The position numbers and the translations under genes are program-made. The notes below the pieces were generated by a model. It was not told where the DNA came from, made no database searches, and saw nothing but the letters and a program-made list of their open reading frames with translations. From the NCBI RefSeq assembly GCF_900005765.1, contig NC_041679.1, positions 527,057-591,056 on the forward strand: 64,000 bases of DNA. The letters are read 5' to 3'. Position 1 is the stretch's first letter, and the number at the start of each line of letters is the position of its first letter. The DNA comes from Plasmodium relictum. Lineage: Eukaryota; Apicomplexa; Aconoidasida; Haemosporida; Plasmodiidae. Below, piece after piece: positions 1 through 11,112 of the stretch.

Positions 1-2277
1 AATTTCTTACTTTTAAAAAGTAATTTAAATTTACTATAATAAATATAAGGGATAATCTTATACTAAAATAAGTATTTTAAATATCTTTTAAGTCAAATAT
101 GTAAAATAAAAATATTAAAAACTTACGTTTAAGTATTACAAGAATTTGATTAATATTATTTTTTTTATTTTAACTAATTTTTTTAATTCTGATATCTAAT
201 TAAATAAATTTTATTTTTTTTCATATTTTCATTTCTGAGTCAATTTATCTATAAGTATTTAAAATAATTAAAAGTTAGAATAAGTTTTTTTTTCATTTTC
301 TAGATATATAAAATTTCTCTTGAGAATTAAAATATCCCTTTATTTTGTAAAAAGCATATTTATTGGAAAATAATTAAGAAGAAATTATTTTTTTATTATT
401 TTATGGTGTAAAAGAAATACAAATTTCATAGTTTCATTTTTCAGTAAAAGTAGAATTAGCTTCTTTATAACACAATAGAAAAACAAAAAAATTCCTAAAA
501 TAGTAATTTGTGGATTAATAATTATCTATACTTTAAAGTTTTTTTTTCATTTTATAAAAAAGTATATATATTTAAAAAAATTCATATAAATAATATACTA
601 TAACTATTATCCAGAAAAGAAAGATAACTAAAAACAATTAAAAGTATTAGTAATATATATTAAGACATTTATAGTAATTTCTATATGTTTTACATATATT
701 TTTGTGTTACTTTTCCTAAAAAATGTGTATATTTCATTAATTTGGTAAATTTCCTACTTGTTTTTTTTTATATTCTATAATAGAGTTGTTTTAATAGTTG
801 AACTACATTCAACGTTTGAAATATAGTGAAAAAAATTATACAAAAAGACAATCTTGCTATGGTTTATTATTAATTGAAAATAAATGTTTTTAATAAATTA
901 TCTACGAAATTTTTCCTATTAACTAAAACTTGTATTTTTTTAATATAAATTTGTTCTATTAAATGAACAAAAATTATGAATTATGTATTATATTTTATTA
1001 TAAATAAATTATTTTTGAAATAAAAAATCAAAAAAAGAAGTATAAAAGCTTACTTATGAATGTGGGAAATAGTTATATTTTATAATGTAGATGCAGTAAA
1101 TGTAAGCAACTTACAAAAAAAATAAATTGATCCATCAGTAAAATGTAGTACCCTTTTTTAAAATTTTCCTTAAGACAAGAAAAATTTTATTTTGTATTAT
1201 TGATTATATCTATTTGAAAGAAAATAATTTAAAAAGAAACTAAGAAAGTGCAGATGTGTGCGCTTTGTATCATAATTTCGATTCTTTTTATAGTCATAAA
1301 TTATGTTATGTATGTTTATAGCAATTATGAACTAAGAATATTGTAATTGATATAAAATACATACTTAAAAGAAATATATTGTTTTATTTTTTGGAATTTT
1401 TTTATTAAAATGGTAATTATATAAAAAAAAATTCTTTTTTATTGTATACCATTTTTTTTGAATACTTTTATTTTGTTTAAATCTATAATTTCAAGAAAAA
1501 AAAGAATTATTTGTTAAAAATTTATTCTAGATTCAATTTTACTTTTTTAAAAAATATAAGCCACTAGATTTGCTTCTTTTTTTTTTTTTAATAGTAGTAA
1601 CTTTTAAAAAATTTTTCATTTTTAATAAGGAATTTCATTTTTCATGATGTTTTTTTTTTTAATAAGCATTTTACACACAAGCATAAGTTTCTCAAAAAAA
1701 GAAAAAAGAAAAAAAAATGTACTGTTCAGTCAATATTAACTTAAATCTTAACATGTTCATATAAATTTTACAATATATATAGCAAATTTTACTATTAAAA
1801 TTTAATCTTGCATGTTCATGGAAATTTTACATCTAAAGAAGAAATCGGTGAATAAATTTTTGTTTCATACTGTTACTTTTTTTTTTTGGGGGGGGGAGGG
1901 GATTTAAAATTAACAGAATAAATAATATATACACATATATTATTTTTGAGTAATATATTTAAAAAGTGAACACCTATATTCATAAGTGTAAAAATATAAA
2001 AAATTTTAATTTTTATTTATTTGATTTTGTTAATTTTTTATAGATTATATAAACTTAATTTTAATAAAAATTGTATTGCATAGAAAAAAAAATGTTTAAA
2101 TTACATTTTAAATAATAAAATATTATCCATCTTAAATTTCTTTAAAATACAAAGAATGCCAGTGTTAAAAATGTTAAAAAATTAGTGACATTTTTATTAA
2201 ATAAATATAATTAAATAAAAATTTGTTAATTTGTATTTTTAATGTTTCAATATTTAAAGAAATGCCTTTCATAAAAA
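1..2277. other. Intergenic region, no gene seen
   Basis: This stretch is AT-rich with stop codons in every frame and no open frame of note. It is the upstream region of the 1328-residue gene. The one standout element is a T11-G9-A-G4 tract at 1877-1901, described separately. I see no tRNA-like or snoRNA-like structure. Confidence 0.7.
1877..1901 (+). repeat. Poly(T)-poly(G) tract T11 G9 A G4
   Basis: Eleven T are followed by nine G, one A and four G. A run of 13 G interrupted by one A is the strongest G cluster in the intergenic DNA of the window. It lies about 375 bp upstream of the 1328-residue gene. It could fold as a two- or three-layer G-quadruplex or act as a promoter-side tract. It could also be a homopolymer of unreliable length. 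Function is not known. Confidence 0.8.
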
Positions 2278-5200
2278 ATGATAAGAATTTATCCTTATCC
2301 TTTCAGCAAACATGTTAAATCATTGCCAGACCCCCCACCACCTAAATCGAGAGAAATAAAGCGTTTTGAGTGTAAAAAATATGAAAATGACTATAGTTGG
2401 TTACTTGAAGCAAAAAATAATTTGAGAAAATGTTTTCATTTGTGCAATTCATGCTCAAAAAAATTTAATTATATGAGATGTTTAGTAAAAAATTCAAATG
2501 TGTATTATGAATACAACCTAAACAACAAAATCTTAAAAAATAAATTGAAAGAAGATACACAACATAAAGAGAATAATTATGATATCAATTTACATGAGTA
2601 CAATAAAAGTACTAGCCATAATAATAATTTGTATAATGTAAAAAACAACGTACTTAAGATAAATAGTAATAAATCTAAAAATAATATGTATAATAATCAA
2701 AACATTGAAAACACAAAAGCAATAAAAAATAATAGTATAATATTTAGTAACTCTTTAAATAATAACGAAAATGAATCTTTATCATTCAATGATGATGTGT
2801 ACATATTTTTAGATGATTATTCTAAAAAAGAATCAAAAAGTTATAAAAGAGATGAAGAAAATTATATTAATAAAAATTCAGAAGATATGATAATATATAT
2901 AAAACGACATTTTAAAAATAACATTTCGTATTTTGCTTGTGAGCATATTAAGCTTAATGATTTATGTAATTTGAATGACGAAGATAATAATTATGATAAT
3001 ATAAACATTTACATGTATGATAATGATAAGGAAGATTTTATGCATAATTGTTTAATAAATTTTAGTGAAGAAAATGAATTATATAGTTTACCACAACCCT
3101 GCGTTATAAATGGAGTAGATGAAGATGAAAAAGAACCATCAAAGGAACAAACTAATATGAATATATCTAATGCCAAATTTAAGAATAATTTTTTCTTAAA
3201 AATAAATGATTTAAAGGGAAGAAATTCAGAGAATAATATCAATGATATTACACAAATTGATGAGAATTGCGAATTTATTAATGCTTCTAATTTTCTTAAT
3301 AATAAAAAATTTAACATTTTAAGCACTGTAAAAGAAAAAACAAAAATGAATGATATTGTCTTACAGAATGATGAAGATAACAGAAGTTCAAAAAAAATAT
3401 ATAGTCTTCCTCAAAATGATAAAAAAAATAATAAATTAGAATATAATACTATAAATAAAAATATGCATTTTAAAAATGTTAAGAATTACCGTAAAAATTC
3501 AAAAAATGACTCAGAAATTATCTTCGATGACAATATAATTGATAACATTAATTGTAGTAGTAAACATAAGTTACTTCCTTTACTTAAAATTGATGATGAC
3601 ACTAAAGAAAATGTAATTTATTTGGACAAAAAAGAATTTTATTTTAACGATTTTCTAAAAGAAAAACAAATAAATGAAGATTGTAAAAGTGATAAAAAAA
3701 ACATCATAATTCCTAAAGATAATATTAAGGGTAATAAGAATCATGGAATTATGGCAAACTTCGATTATGATGATGGATATTATGAAAATAGGGTTAATAA
3801 AAATGATAATAGTAAAAAAAACTTTGAAAAATATGATGTTAAAAAAGTAAATAAATCAATAAATTTAAGCAAAGAAAGGAACTCACTAACGTTAATGGAT
3901 GAACTAAATGAAAAATTAATAAAGAGAAAAAATTCACATTTTGCAGGTAATGAGGAAAAAAATAAAAATATATCATGTATGTTAGCATGTAATGAAAAAG
4001 AAAAAAGAACTGTTAGTAAATCTATAGAAGAAGAATTAATGATTAATAATAGAAATCTCTATAAAGAAGTGTTAAAAAATAACATTGCTTCTATGAAACA
4101 AAATATGAACTTAACAAATATATATAAAAATAACACCAAAAAAAACGTAACAATTAATAATGTTAATATCAATGAATTCAAAAATAAACTTATAAATGGT
4201 GTGACTTCAGTTTCAAATGTACAAAGAAACAGGCTGAAGAAATCAATTGTATTAGATGAAACTAAAAAAAGTAAAGAAAACGAAAAAATAAAAAATTGCT
4301 ATAACAGTGAACATAAAGAAAATATTTCTAATAAAGATACTAATTATTTTAAAGAGGGTAATAATTTGAATAGGAATAAAAGCAATGAAATTAATACAAA
4401 AAAAGGGAATTTTAAAGAAGCACATAATGATATTAATGGCGATATGGGGATACAAAGTTATGATATAGAAGTAAACTCTTTAACTATTGATGAAAAACAA
4501 AAAAGTAGTAATATAAAATTATTAAAACAAATAAAAAGAAATAATTACCTGGAACAAAATGAAAGGGATGAAGATAAAATTAAAAATGATTATTTATATT
4601 TTGGACAAATTGAACAAATTTATGAAAAAAAAAATATTTGGAATATTGTTCATAACAAAATATTAGACATAAACAAAGAAGAAAAATATAAAGTTAAAAA
4701 TAAAGAATATAATCAATCAAAGTTGATTCAAAATAAAGAAGAAACTATTTTCAATGATAGCATAAAAAAAAATAAATATTTTACTAATAAAGATTCATCG
4801 AATTCAAATGATATTCATAAAAAAAATTCAAATGAAATTCGTATGAATAAGGAAGATACCATTATGAAAGCTTTAAATGGAATGGGAAGTAATGATAGTA
4901 ACAGAATATATATAAATAGGAGTGATAACAGTAATTCTGATAATAAAATTAATGATAATAGTGACATTCATAAGAATAGTGAAGATAAGAGTAACTTTCC
5001 AAAAAAATATATATTTAATTCTTTAATTAAAAATTACGAATCTGGATTAAATAATTGTGAGAATTCTCGAGTCAAAAATGAGTTAATAGAAATCAACTGT
5101 AGTGGTACTAAAAAACATAACTATGATTTCAATGTAGAAAATTTACGTATTTCTAGAAAACACGAAAACAATTCAACAAACAATTGGAGCAATGGCACAT

Positions 5201-6264
5201 CAATGTCTTTTAATAAAACAAAATTTTCAAATAATTTAAAATTTAATAACAATAATGATTTAATTAGAAAAAATAAATTAGATAATCATTATTTAAAAAA
5301 TAAAATATATTTTAACCAAAATAAGGGAGTAAATACTAAATATAATGGTATAAGTAACAGATCAAAAGAATCAGATAAATTAAAGTGTTGTAAGAATATA
5401 AATAATGAAAATTTTGTGAGTAACTATTTTATTTATGATAAAAAAAAAGAAGAAAGAAAACAGCAAAACATAGAATGTGAGGTAAATAAAATTGGTTGTG
5501 ATGAAAGGTTAAATAAAAAATTGAAAGAAAAATTAGGAAATATTTTAAATTTATATACTAATCCTAGTAAAATAAATATTCACAACAGAATATATACGTC
5601 CGATATGGAAAAAAACGATTTGGATAATAAAAAAGTAGTATATATTAATAATAATTATTTTTTTAATATAGACAAGGATAACTATTTTGAAAATGCAAAT
5701 GGAAAGTTCCCAGAAAATTCAATGAAATATAATTTTAAAAAGTTCAATTTGCAATATTGTAAAAATAAAAATGATTTTTATAGTTTTAAATATATGAGCA
5801 ACGTTTTATCAAGTAGCTGTAGTTTGTCGAAAGAATGTATTTTGAGTGAGAGCTTTGAATCTAATATTTTAGAGGAAAAATTTCATAAATTAAGTGATTT
5901 AAGAAATAAATATTTATTAAGAAAATATTTAAATAAAGTTTTGAATAAAAAAAAATTTCAATCTATTAGTAATATAGATAAGAAAATATCAAGCATTAAC
6001 CAAAGAAAATTGAAGTATAATATGAAAAAAGATATATGTGATGAAAATTCGAAAAGTGAGAATAATTTTAACACAAAAAAAAAATTTAATGAATACTTAA
6101 ATATTAAACAAAGAATTAATACTAATAAGTGTGAAGCACCTAAATCACCAAAAAAGCAGGATAAAATACCTAAGCCATCAGCTAGTCAATTGGAGATTAA
6201 TTCGTTGTCTCATTTAAAAAAAACACCATCATATCCATTTGAAGAATTTCTAAATATTTATTAA
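2278..6264 (+). CDS. Asn-rich Plasmodium protein of unknown function, 1328 aa
   Basis: One uninterrupted frame from ATG to TAA. I do not recognise a known domain. The first 70 residues are the least repetitive part. They hold a proline run (residues 18-22) and a cysteine cluster at C32, C52, C56, C59 and C68, spaced CX3CX2CX8C over the last four, which could bind zinc. Most of the rest is Asn/Lys/Asp/Ser low complexity. The last 40 residues again look ordered and contain KSPKK and PSASQLEI. No signal peptide or membrane segment is visible. The start at 2278 is the first in-frame ATG. A CAG just downstream (near 2308) resembles a splice acceptor, so an upstream exon replacing the first ten residues is possible but not supported. 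The next gene downstream is convergent. Confidence 0.75.
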   Translation: MIRIYPYPFSKHVKSLPDPPPPKSREIKRFECKKYENDYSWLLEAKNNLRKCFHLCNSCSKKFNYMRCLVKNSNVYYEYNLNNKILKNKLKEDTQHKENNYDINLHEYNKSTSHNNNLYNVKNNVLKINSNKSKNNMYNNQNIENTKAIKNNSIIFSNSLNNNENESLSFNDDVYIFLDDYSKKESKSYKRDEENYINKNSEDMIIYIKRHFKNNISYFACEHIKLNDLCNLNDEDNNYDNINIYMYDNDKEDFMHNCLINFSEENELYSLPQPCVINGVDEDEKEPSKEQTNMNISNAKFKNNFFLKINDLKGRNSENNINDITQIDENCEFINASNFLNNKKFNILSTVKEKTKMNDIVLQNDEDNRSSKKIYSLPQNDKKNNKLEYNTINKNMHFKNVKNYRKNSKNDSEIIFDDNIIDNINCSSKHKLLPLLKIDDDTKENVIYLDKKEFYFNDFLKEKQINEDCKSDKKNIIIPKDNIKGNKNHGIMANFDYDDGYYENRVNKNDNSKKNFEKYDVKKVNKSINLSKERNSLTLMDELNEKLIKRKNSHFAGNEEKNKNISCMLACNEKEKRTVSKSIEEELMINNRNLYKEVLKNNIASMKQNMNLTNIYKNNTKKNVTINNVNINEFKNKLINGVTSVSNVQRNRLKKSIVLDETKKSKENEKIKNCYNSEHKENISNKDTNYFKEGNNLNRNKSNEINTKKGNFKEAHNDINGDMGIQSYDIEVNSLTIDEKQKSSNIKLLKQIKRNNYLEQNERDEDKIKNDYLYFGQIEQIYEKKNIWNIVHNKILDINKEEKYKVKNKEYNQSKLIQNKEETIFNDSIKKNKYFTNKDSSNSNDIHKKNSNEIRMNKEDTIMKALNGMGSNDSNRIYINRSDNSNSDNKINDNSDIHKNSEDKSNFPKKYIFNSLIKNYESGLNNCENSRVKNELIEINCSGTKKHNYDFNVENLRISRKHENNSTNNWSNGTSMSFNKTKFSNNLKFNNNNDLIRKNKLDNHYLKNKIYFNQNKGVNTKYNGISNRSKESDKLKCCKNINNENFVSNYFIYDKKKEERKQQNIECEVNKIGCDERLNKKLKEKLGNILNLYTNPSKINIHNRIYTSDMEKNDLDNKKVVYINNNYFFNIDKDNYFENANGKFPENSMKYNFKKFNLQYCKNKNDFYSFKYMSNVLSSSCSLSKECILSESFESNILEEKFHKLSDLRNKYLLRKYLNKVLNKKKFQSISNIDKKISSINQRKLKYNMKKDICDENSKSENNFNTKKKFNEYLNIKQRINTNKCEAPKSPKKQDKIPKPSASQLEINSLSHLKKTPSYPFEEFLNIY

Positions 6265-7841
6265 TCTAAAATATAATTCATTTTTCTTGTTAATTATTTA
6301 ATTATTTAATTCTTTTCTTATTAAGCTTATTTCATGCGCCTTTTTTAAATTTGTTTTGATTTTGTGAAATTTTATTTTAAAAATAAAACAATAAAAATTA
6401 TTTGAAATACATAAAATTTTGGTTTCCCACATAAAAAAGATTAAACAACAAAGTGATTTTTTTTAAATTTATCACTTGTTTTCTAATATTTTAATTAATT
6501 CATGTTATTAATATAAAACAGTAGTTATAAATATATTTATAAACTTAAATATGTTATCCACAAGTAATTCTTATTGTTATTTTTTTATTTTAAACCTTTT
6601 TCTACTGCATTGTTTTATTACGTTATTATTGTATTTTTGAATTGACATGTGTTATAATTTTGATTTTGTATTTAAAAAAAAAAATAAACAAATTTTAATT
6701 AAAATATAGAAAACTACATGATGCCATGGGCATTTAAAATTGTTAATTAGAAAGAGATATCTTGAAATTTACCTTAGAAAAAAATTAAAATTCTCTAAGG
6801 AAATAATGTATATATCAATCAAATTATTTTGTAGATAAATGTGGAAATTTTTTTTCTGAAATAATTTTTTTATAAAAGTAATATTGATCTAATAGTTTAA
6901 ATAAACAATTCACAAATTCCAATTATTTGAAACTATGTATAACTCAAATATACTTAATAATAATAGTTAATATTTTACACTTCTAAAAAATTTACTTTTA
7001 GATAAATAAGTACACATTTTTAAAATAAAAGGTTCGGATTGTAACTTTGTAATCATTCTTTAATATTTAAATATGATAACGTTTCAAAGGAAATATTAAT
7101 AAATTGTTTTAAGAAAAAAATAAAACTTTAAATTAAATTGACATTGTTTTTATATTGTTCATATGCTTTGTAATTAATATCGTAATAAACAAAAAAAAAA
7201 AAGTAAAAATCCAGAAAATAAAAATCATAGAAATAATAAATTCTGAAAACATTCGTGCGTTATCATTATAATTTTAAATAATTTAATGAATAGGTTATTT
7301 TTTCTTAATTGTAAAAATATTTAACGGAATTACGGAACAAATGGATAGGCTCAATAAGTATTAATTTTTAATATTATTATTTTTAGATCTTAAAAATTGA
7401 ATTAAAGAAGTTTAAATAATCAAATATTCTAAAATCAATCATAAAAAATATAAAACAAAAAAAAAAAAGCTCAAAATTTTAAATTATAAACACAAAATAT
7501 TAAAAAATATATTTTTTTATGAAAATTAACAGAAAAAAATTATAATTTCACTTACTCTGCAAAAAGTGTATGTGATATAAGAAGATAGCATAAAAAAAAA
7601 AAAAATTAAATAAGAATTAAAAATAAAAGGGATATATTCTATTTATTATATTTATTTAAAATTAAGTGTAGTCTTACGTTTGGAAAATTATATACTATAT
7701 TTAAAGCTTTAAAAAATATAATTTTAATAAAAAATTCTCCATTTAACGTTCGTACAAAAAAATTAATATTGAAAACTTTTCACGAATTAATAATTGTTCT
7801 GTAAATATTAGTATATTTATTTTCTTGATTTTTCTATTATC
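6265..7841. other. Convergent intergenic region, no gene seen
   Basis: This 1.6 kb lies between the 3' ends of the 1328-residue gene (+) and the 93-residue gene (-), so it should carry both 3' UTRs. It holds only AT-rich sequence with homopolymer A and T runs. No open frame or RNA-like structure stands out. Confidence 0.65.
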
Positions 7842-8123
7842 TTATACATCGTATCCTTTTGCACGTAATAAATTTTTTGCTCTTTCAGCAAAAACACTGT
7901 CGTCTGGCCCAGCAAATTGAATATAATGTGCTATTTGGTTGATTGTCCAAGATGAAGGAACTTCTCCTCCTATATTCATTTGAAAAGACTCTTCATTTAT
8001 TATTGGACGTACTGAATAATAAACTTGTGGAGGTATGTTAACTCTTGGGTTTCCTGGTAGTATTTTCATTCCTGCAGGTATAGGAGAATTTGGATGTGGC
8101 GGCATAAAACCTTTGAATTCCAT
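7842..8123 (-). CDS. Small compact protein, 93 aa, possible GAMER (gamete release) orthologue
   Basis: Single-exon frame from ATG (8123) to TAA. Unlike most frames here it has no Asn/Lys low complexity. It is rich in Pro, Gly, Ile and Val, with a proline-rich N-terminal half (PPHPNSP, PGNPRVNIPP) and a helical-looking C-terminal third ending in ERAKNLLRAKGYDV. That composition in such AT-rich DNA means strong selection on the protein, so I accept it as a real gene despite its size. No signal peptide or membrane segment is visible, so it is probably cytosolic. I recall a short cytosolic male-gametocyte protein needed for gamete egress (GAMER) near this position on the syntenic P. falciparum chromosome 8. 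The identification rests on memory of gene order and size, not on sequence comparison. Otherwise: conserved protein of unknown function. Confidence 0.75.
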   Translation of the reverse strand: MEFKGFMPPHPNSPIPAGMKILPGNPRVNIPPQVYYSVRPIINEESFQMNIGGEVPSSWTINQIAHYIQFAGPDDSVFAERAKNLLRAKGYDV

Positions 8124-11112
8124 CTTTAATTGCGTTTAATATTTTATTATGAAAAATTTAATGTTGTAATTATTTACAAAATACTTTTTAAAATAAAGGC
8201 TTAAAGAATGAAAAAAATATGTTTGAACAAAAAACAGAAAAAATCTTTAAAACTAAAAATTTAATATGATCTTTAAAACTTCAAAATTATAAAATTTAAA
8301 ATTAGGATTTATATATAATTTTAAAATGAGAATTTTTAAAAAAATAAATACTTTTTTTAAAATTTACAAATCATTTAAAATGTAAAAAAAAAAAAAAATT
8401 AAAAACCTTAGCATAAAAACATTAAAAAAAAGTTGCAGAAAGTTAATTAGCTAGCTAAAATGTTTCGTATTAAAAAAAAAAATTATTTTGTACATGCAAT
8501 AAGCCAATAAAATATTCCTTTTTTGTAATTTAGTAGGGTTTTTTTATCATTGTGCAAAATTCATAGCAATTAAGAGACTAGTAGATATTTTAAACAAGTT
8601 ACATGAGCTCATTTTTATGTTTATACCCATTTATGTTCAGAAAAAAATGCTCCAAAAAAATTGATGCAAAATTAAGAGAAAAAAAAATACGTTAGCTATT
8701 ATATATAAAAATAATATTTATCGTTAATATCAATATGAGAGATAATATATATGTTCTATTTTGCTTTTTATTTGTACACACTATAAAAAAGTAAACTTCA
8801 GTTTCAAAAGTATTTATTCTGTAATACCATGCTATAAATATATTAGTAGATTAATTATATATATAAATTTAATTTTTTTTTTTTTTTTAATAAGGGTTGA
8901 AATATAAAAGATGTAAAAGGTTACTTTCTTTATTAGTATAAAATTTAAAAAAAAAAAAAGAAAAACATGAAAATAGAAAACAAAAACTTTAATTAATTTT
9001 TTTATAAATACTAATATTATTTGAACTGAAATTATAAAAATATAGGAAAAATTTAAATACGGGTTTTATTGTTGTACATGAAACAGTAGATTTGTAAATG
9101 TTGTATATATAAAAGTATATTTCAGAAATTCTTTACAATTTTTTTTTATAATTAAGAGTACAAATATTACTATAATAAAAATCTTATATTAGTAAGTATT
9201 AAAGCATTTTTTTATGTTAATTTTTTTTTTTAAATATTATGCAGTATGACATTACATTTTTTTTCTGGATAGATTTAATATTTTATTTCCTAAGAATATA
9301 TATGTTCTTTTACTTGAAAATACTTGGTAGAGTAAATTTCATTTTAAATAAAATCATAAATTACTTTATTATTAAAAATAACATATTTTTATATTTGTTC
9401 ATATTAATGAATAATGTTGATATCAATAACAAATATTATTTTTTCAAAAGAAAATTTTACAGGGCAAAACATACTTTTTATATATTTTAGAGTAACCCTT
9501 TAGAAAATTTTTAAAAAAAGGTGATCAAAATTTTTAACTATTCATAAACTTAGATTTTATAATGCAAAAATATGTTCATGCTATTGCCTTTATATAAAAA
9601 ATTATGATTCCTTGTTTTTAAAACAAAACATTTTGATAATGACACATACAATAATAAAATAATTTTTACTTAAAGATAAATAAAAAAGAACCATTTTATA
9701 ATTATTACTTTTAGTTTTATAGGAACTTAAGTTAGATTCATAAGCATTAACTTGTTCATTATTTTCCTTATTAATTATTAGAGATAGATTTGTATATTTA
9801 TATAATTTAACTTCTTTATTTTTTTCTATTTGAGAATTTGAGACTTCTATTAGGGTTTATATTTCATTATAGTTTCTATATTTATGGCTATTTTTTTGTT
9901 CGTCATATTTTATATTTTTGCATATTAATATAATTTTTATTGAAATTATTTCTACATATATATATATATATATTTTCTTTTATATTTATGATTTTGGGGC
10001 ATTTCATTACTTTTTACTGAAGTATCATTTATTACTATATTTTATATTTTTATTCAATTTATTAATAGAGTTATAATTACGATAAAGATTTACCTGGAAT
10101 ATATATGCGTAATTAAGATTACTTTCTCCAATATATGCTTCTTTAAAAAGTTTACATAACACGAAAGATGTTTTTTTTCTTTTTTTAAAGTATAATAATA
10201 TGTTTTTATAGAAGAGTTACAAAGGAATATTTGTTTAAAATTTAAATACAATAATGTTTCTAAATGTACTTCTCTAATTAAATTATGATTCAAAAATAAG
10301 AAAAAAGAAAAATAATAGTACAACATTCTTCTTTACTATTATTGTTTTCCACTTTTAGTAGGAATATTTGAAATTTATATTTACTGTATTTTAAAAGTAA
10401 ATTAATTTAAAATAATATAAAAAATGTTACAATTATAATTTTATTTTTTTTTATTTCTTTTTGCAAATGAAGGTATTATAAATCGTTAAAATGTTACAGA
10501 CAAATGATGGAATTGTTAATATATTTTTATACTGTAATCTCTATTTACGTATATATATATTTATGTATATATTCTTTTTGAAACATATATTTTTAAATAT
10601 TAAATTAAAAATGAATCAAATATGCAATGAATTTTTTACAAATTAGTAATATTCTATTAACTAAAAAATTTGAAGTTTAGATACAATTTTTTTTTTCATA
10701 GATTGATGCATATAAATGCGTAAATATATATATATATTTAAGAGAAAATTTCAAAATTGTGAAAAAAAAAATATTATTTTCAATTTTATTCATGTTGTAT
10801 ATGCTCATATATTTTTTAATTGTTATATAAAATTGTATTTTGATACATAAAAATTCATAATTAATTATACAGTTATAATTAAAGTTATTAAATGACAAAT
10901 TATATATATATTTAACTGAATTATGCATAATGAATAAAAACTAAAAACAAATTATTCTGATAATCTAGAAATAGAAAAAAAAAATAAAAAAAATCCAAAA
11001 AAAAAAAAAAAAAAAATATAGACAAAATAAATACAAAATATAGATGAAACAAAAAAAGGAACATGAACAAATGTAAGTCAAAAGTTACATAATTATTATA
11101 TTCTTAAAAAAT
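8124..11112. other. Intergenic region, no supported gene
   Basis: Three kilobases separate two minus-strand genes. It should hold the 5' region of the 93-residue gene and the 3' UTR of the 504-residue gene. A few short frames rich in Phe/Ile/Tyr/Leu occur (9239-9490 +, 10090-10326 -, 10677-10928 -). Their composition is that of translated AT-rich DNA and I do not accept them. A run of A near 10994-11016 and (TA)n at 9956-9972 are the only simple repeats of note. Confidence 0.6.

Noticed and set aside
7028-7055. GGTTCGGATTGTAAC resembling a tRNA T-arm
   Set aside because: No acceptor, D or anticodon stems fit around it.
9239-9490. 83-codon plus-strand frame in the 8-11 kb gap
   Set aside because: Composition is Phe/Ile/Tyr/Lys/Asn as expected from random AT-rich DNA. 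There is no recognisable motif and the surrounding region is non-coding in character.
10090-10928. Two minus-strand frames (10090-10326 and 10677-10928)
   Set aside because: Same AT-driven composition, no motif and no splice logic connecting them.
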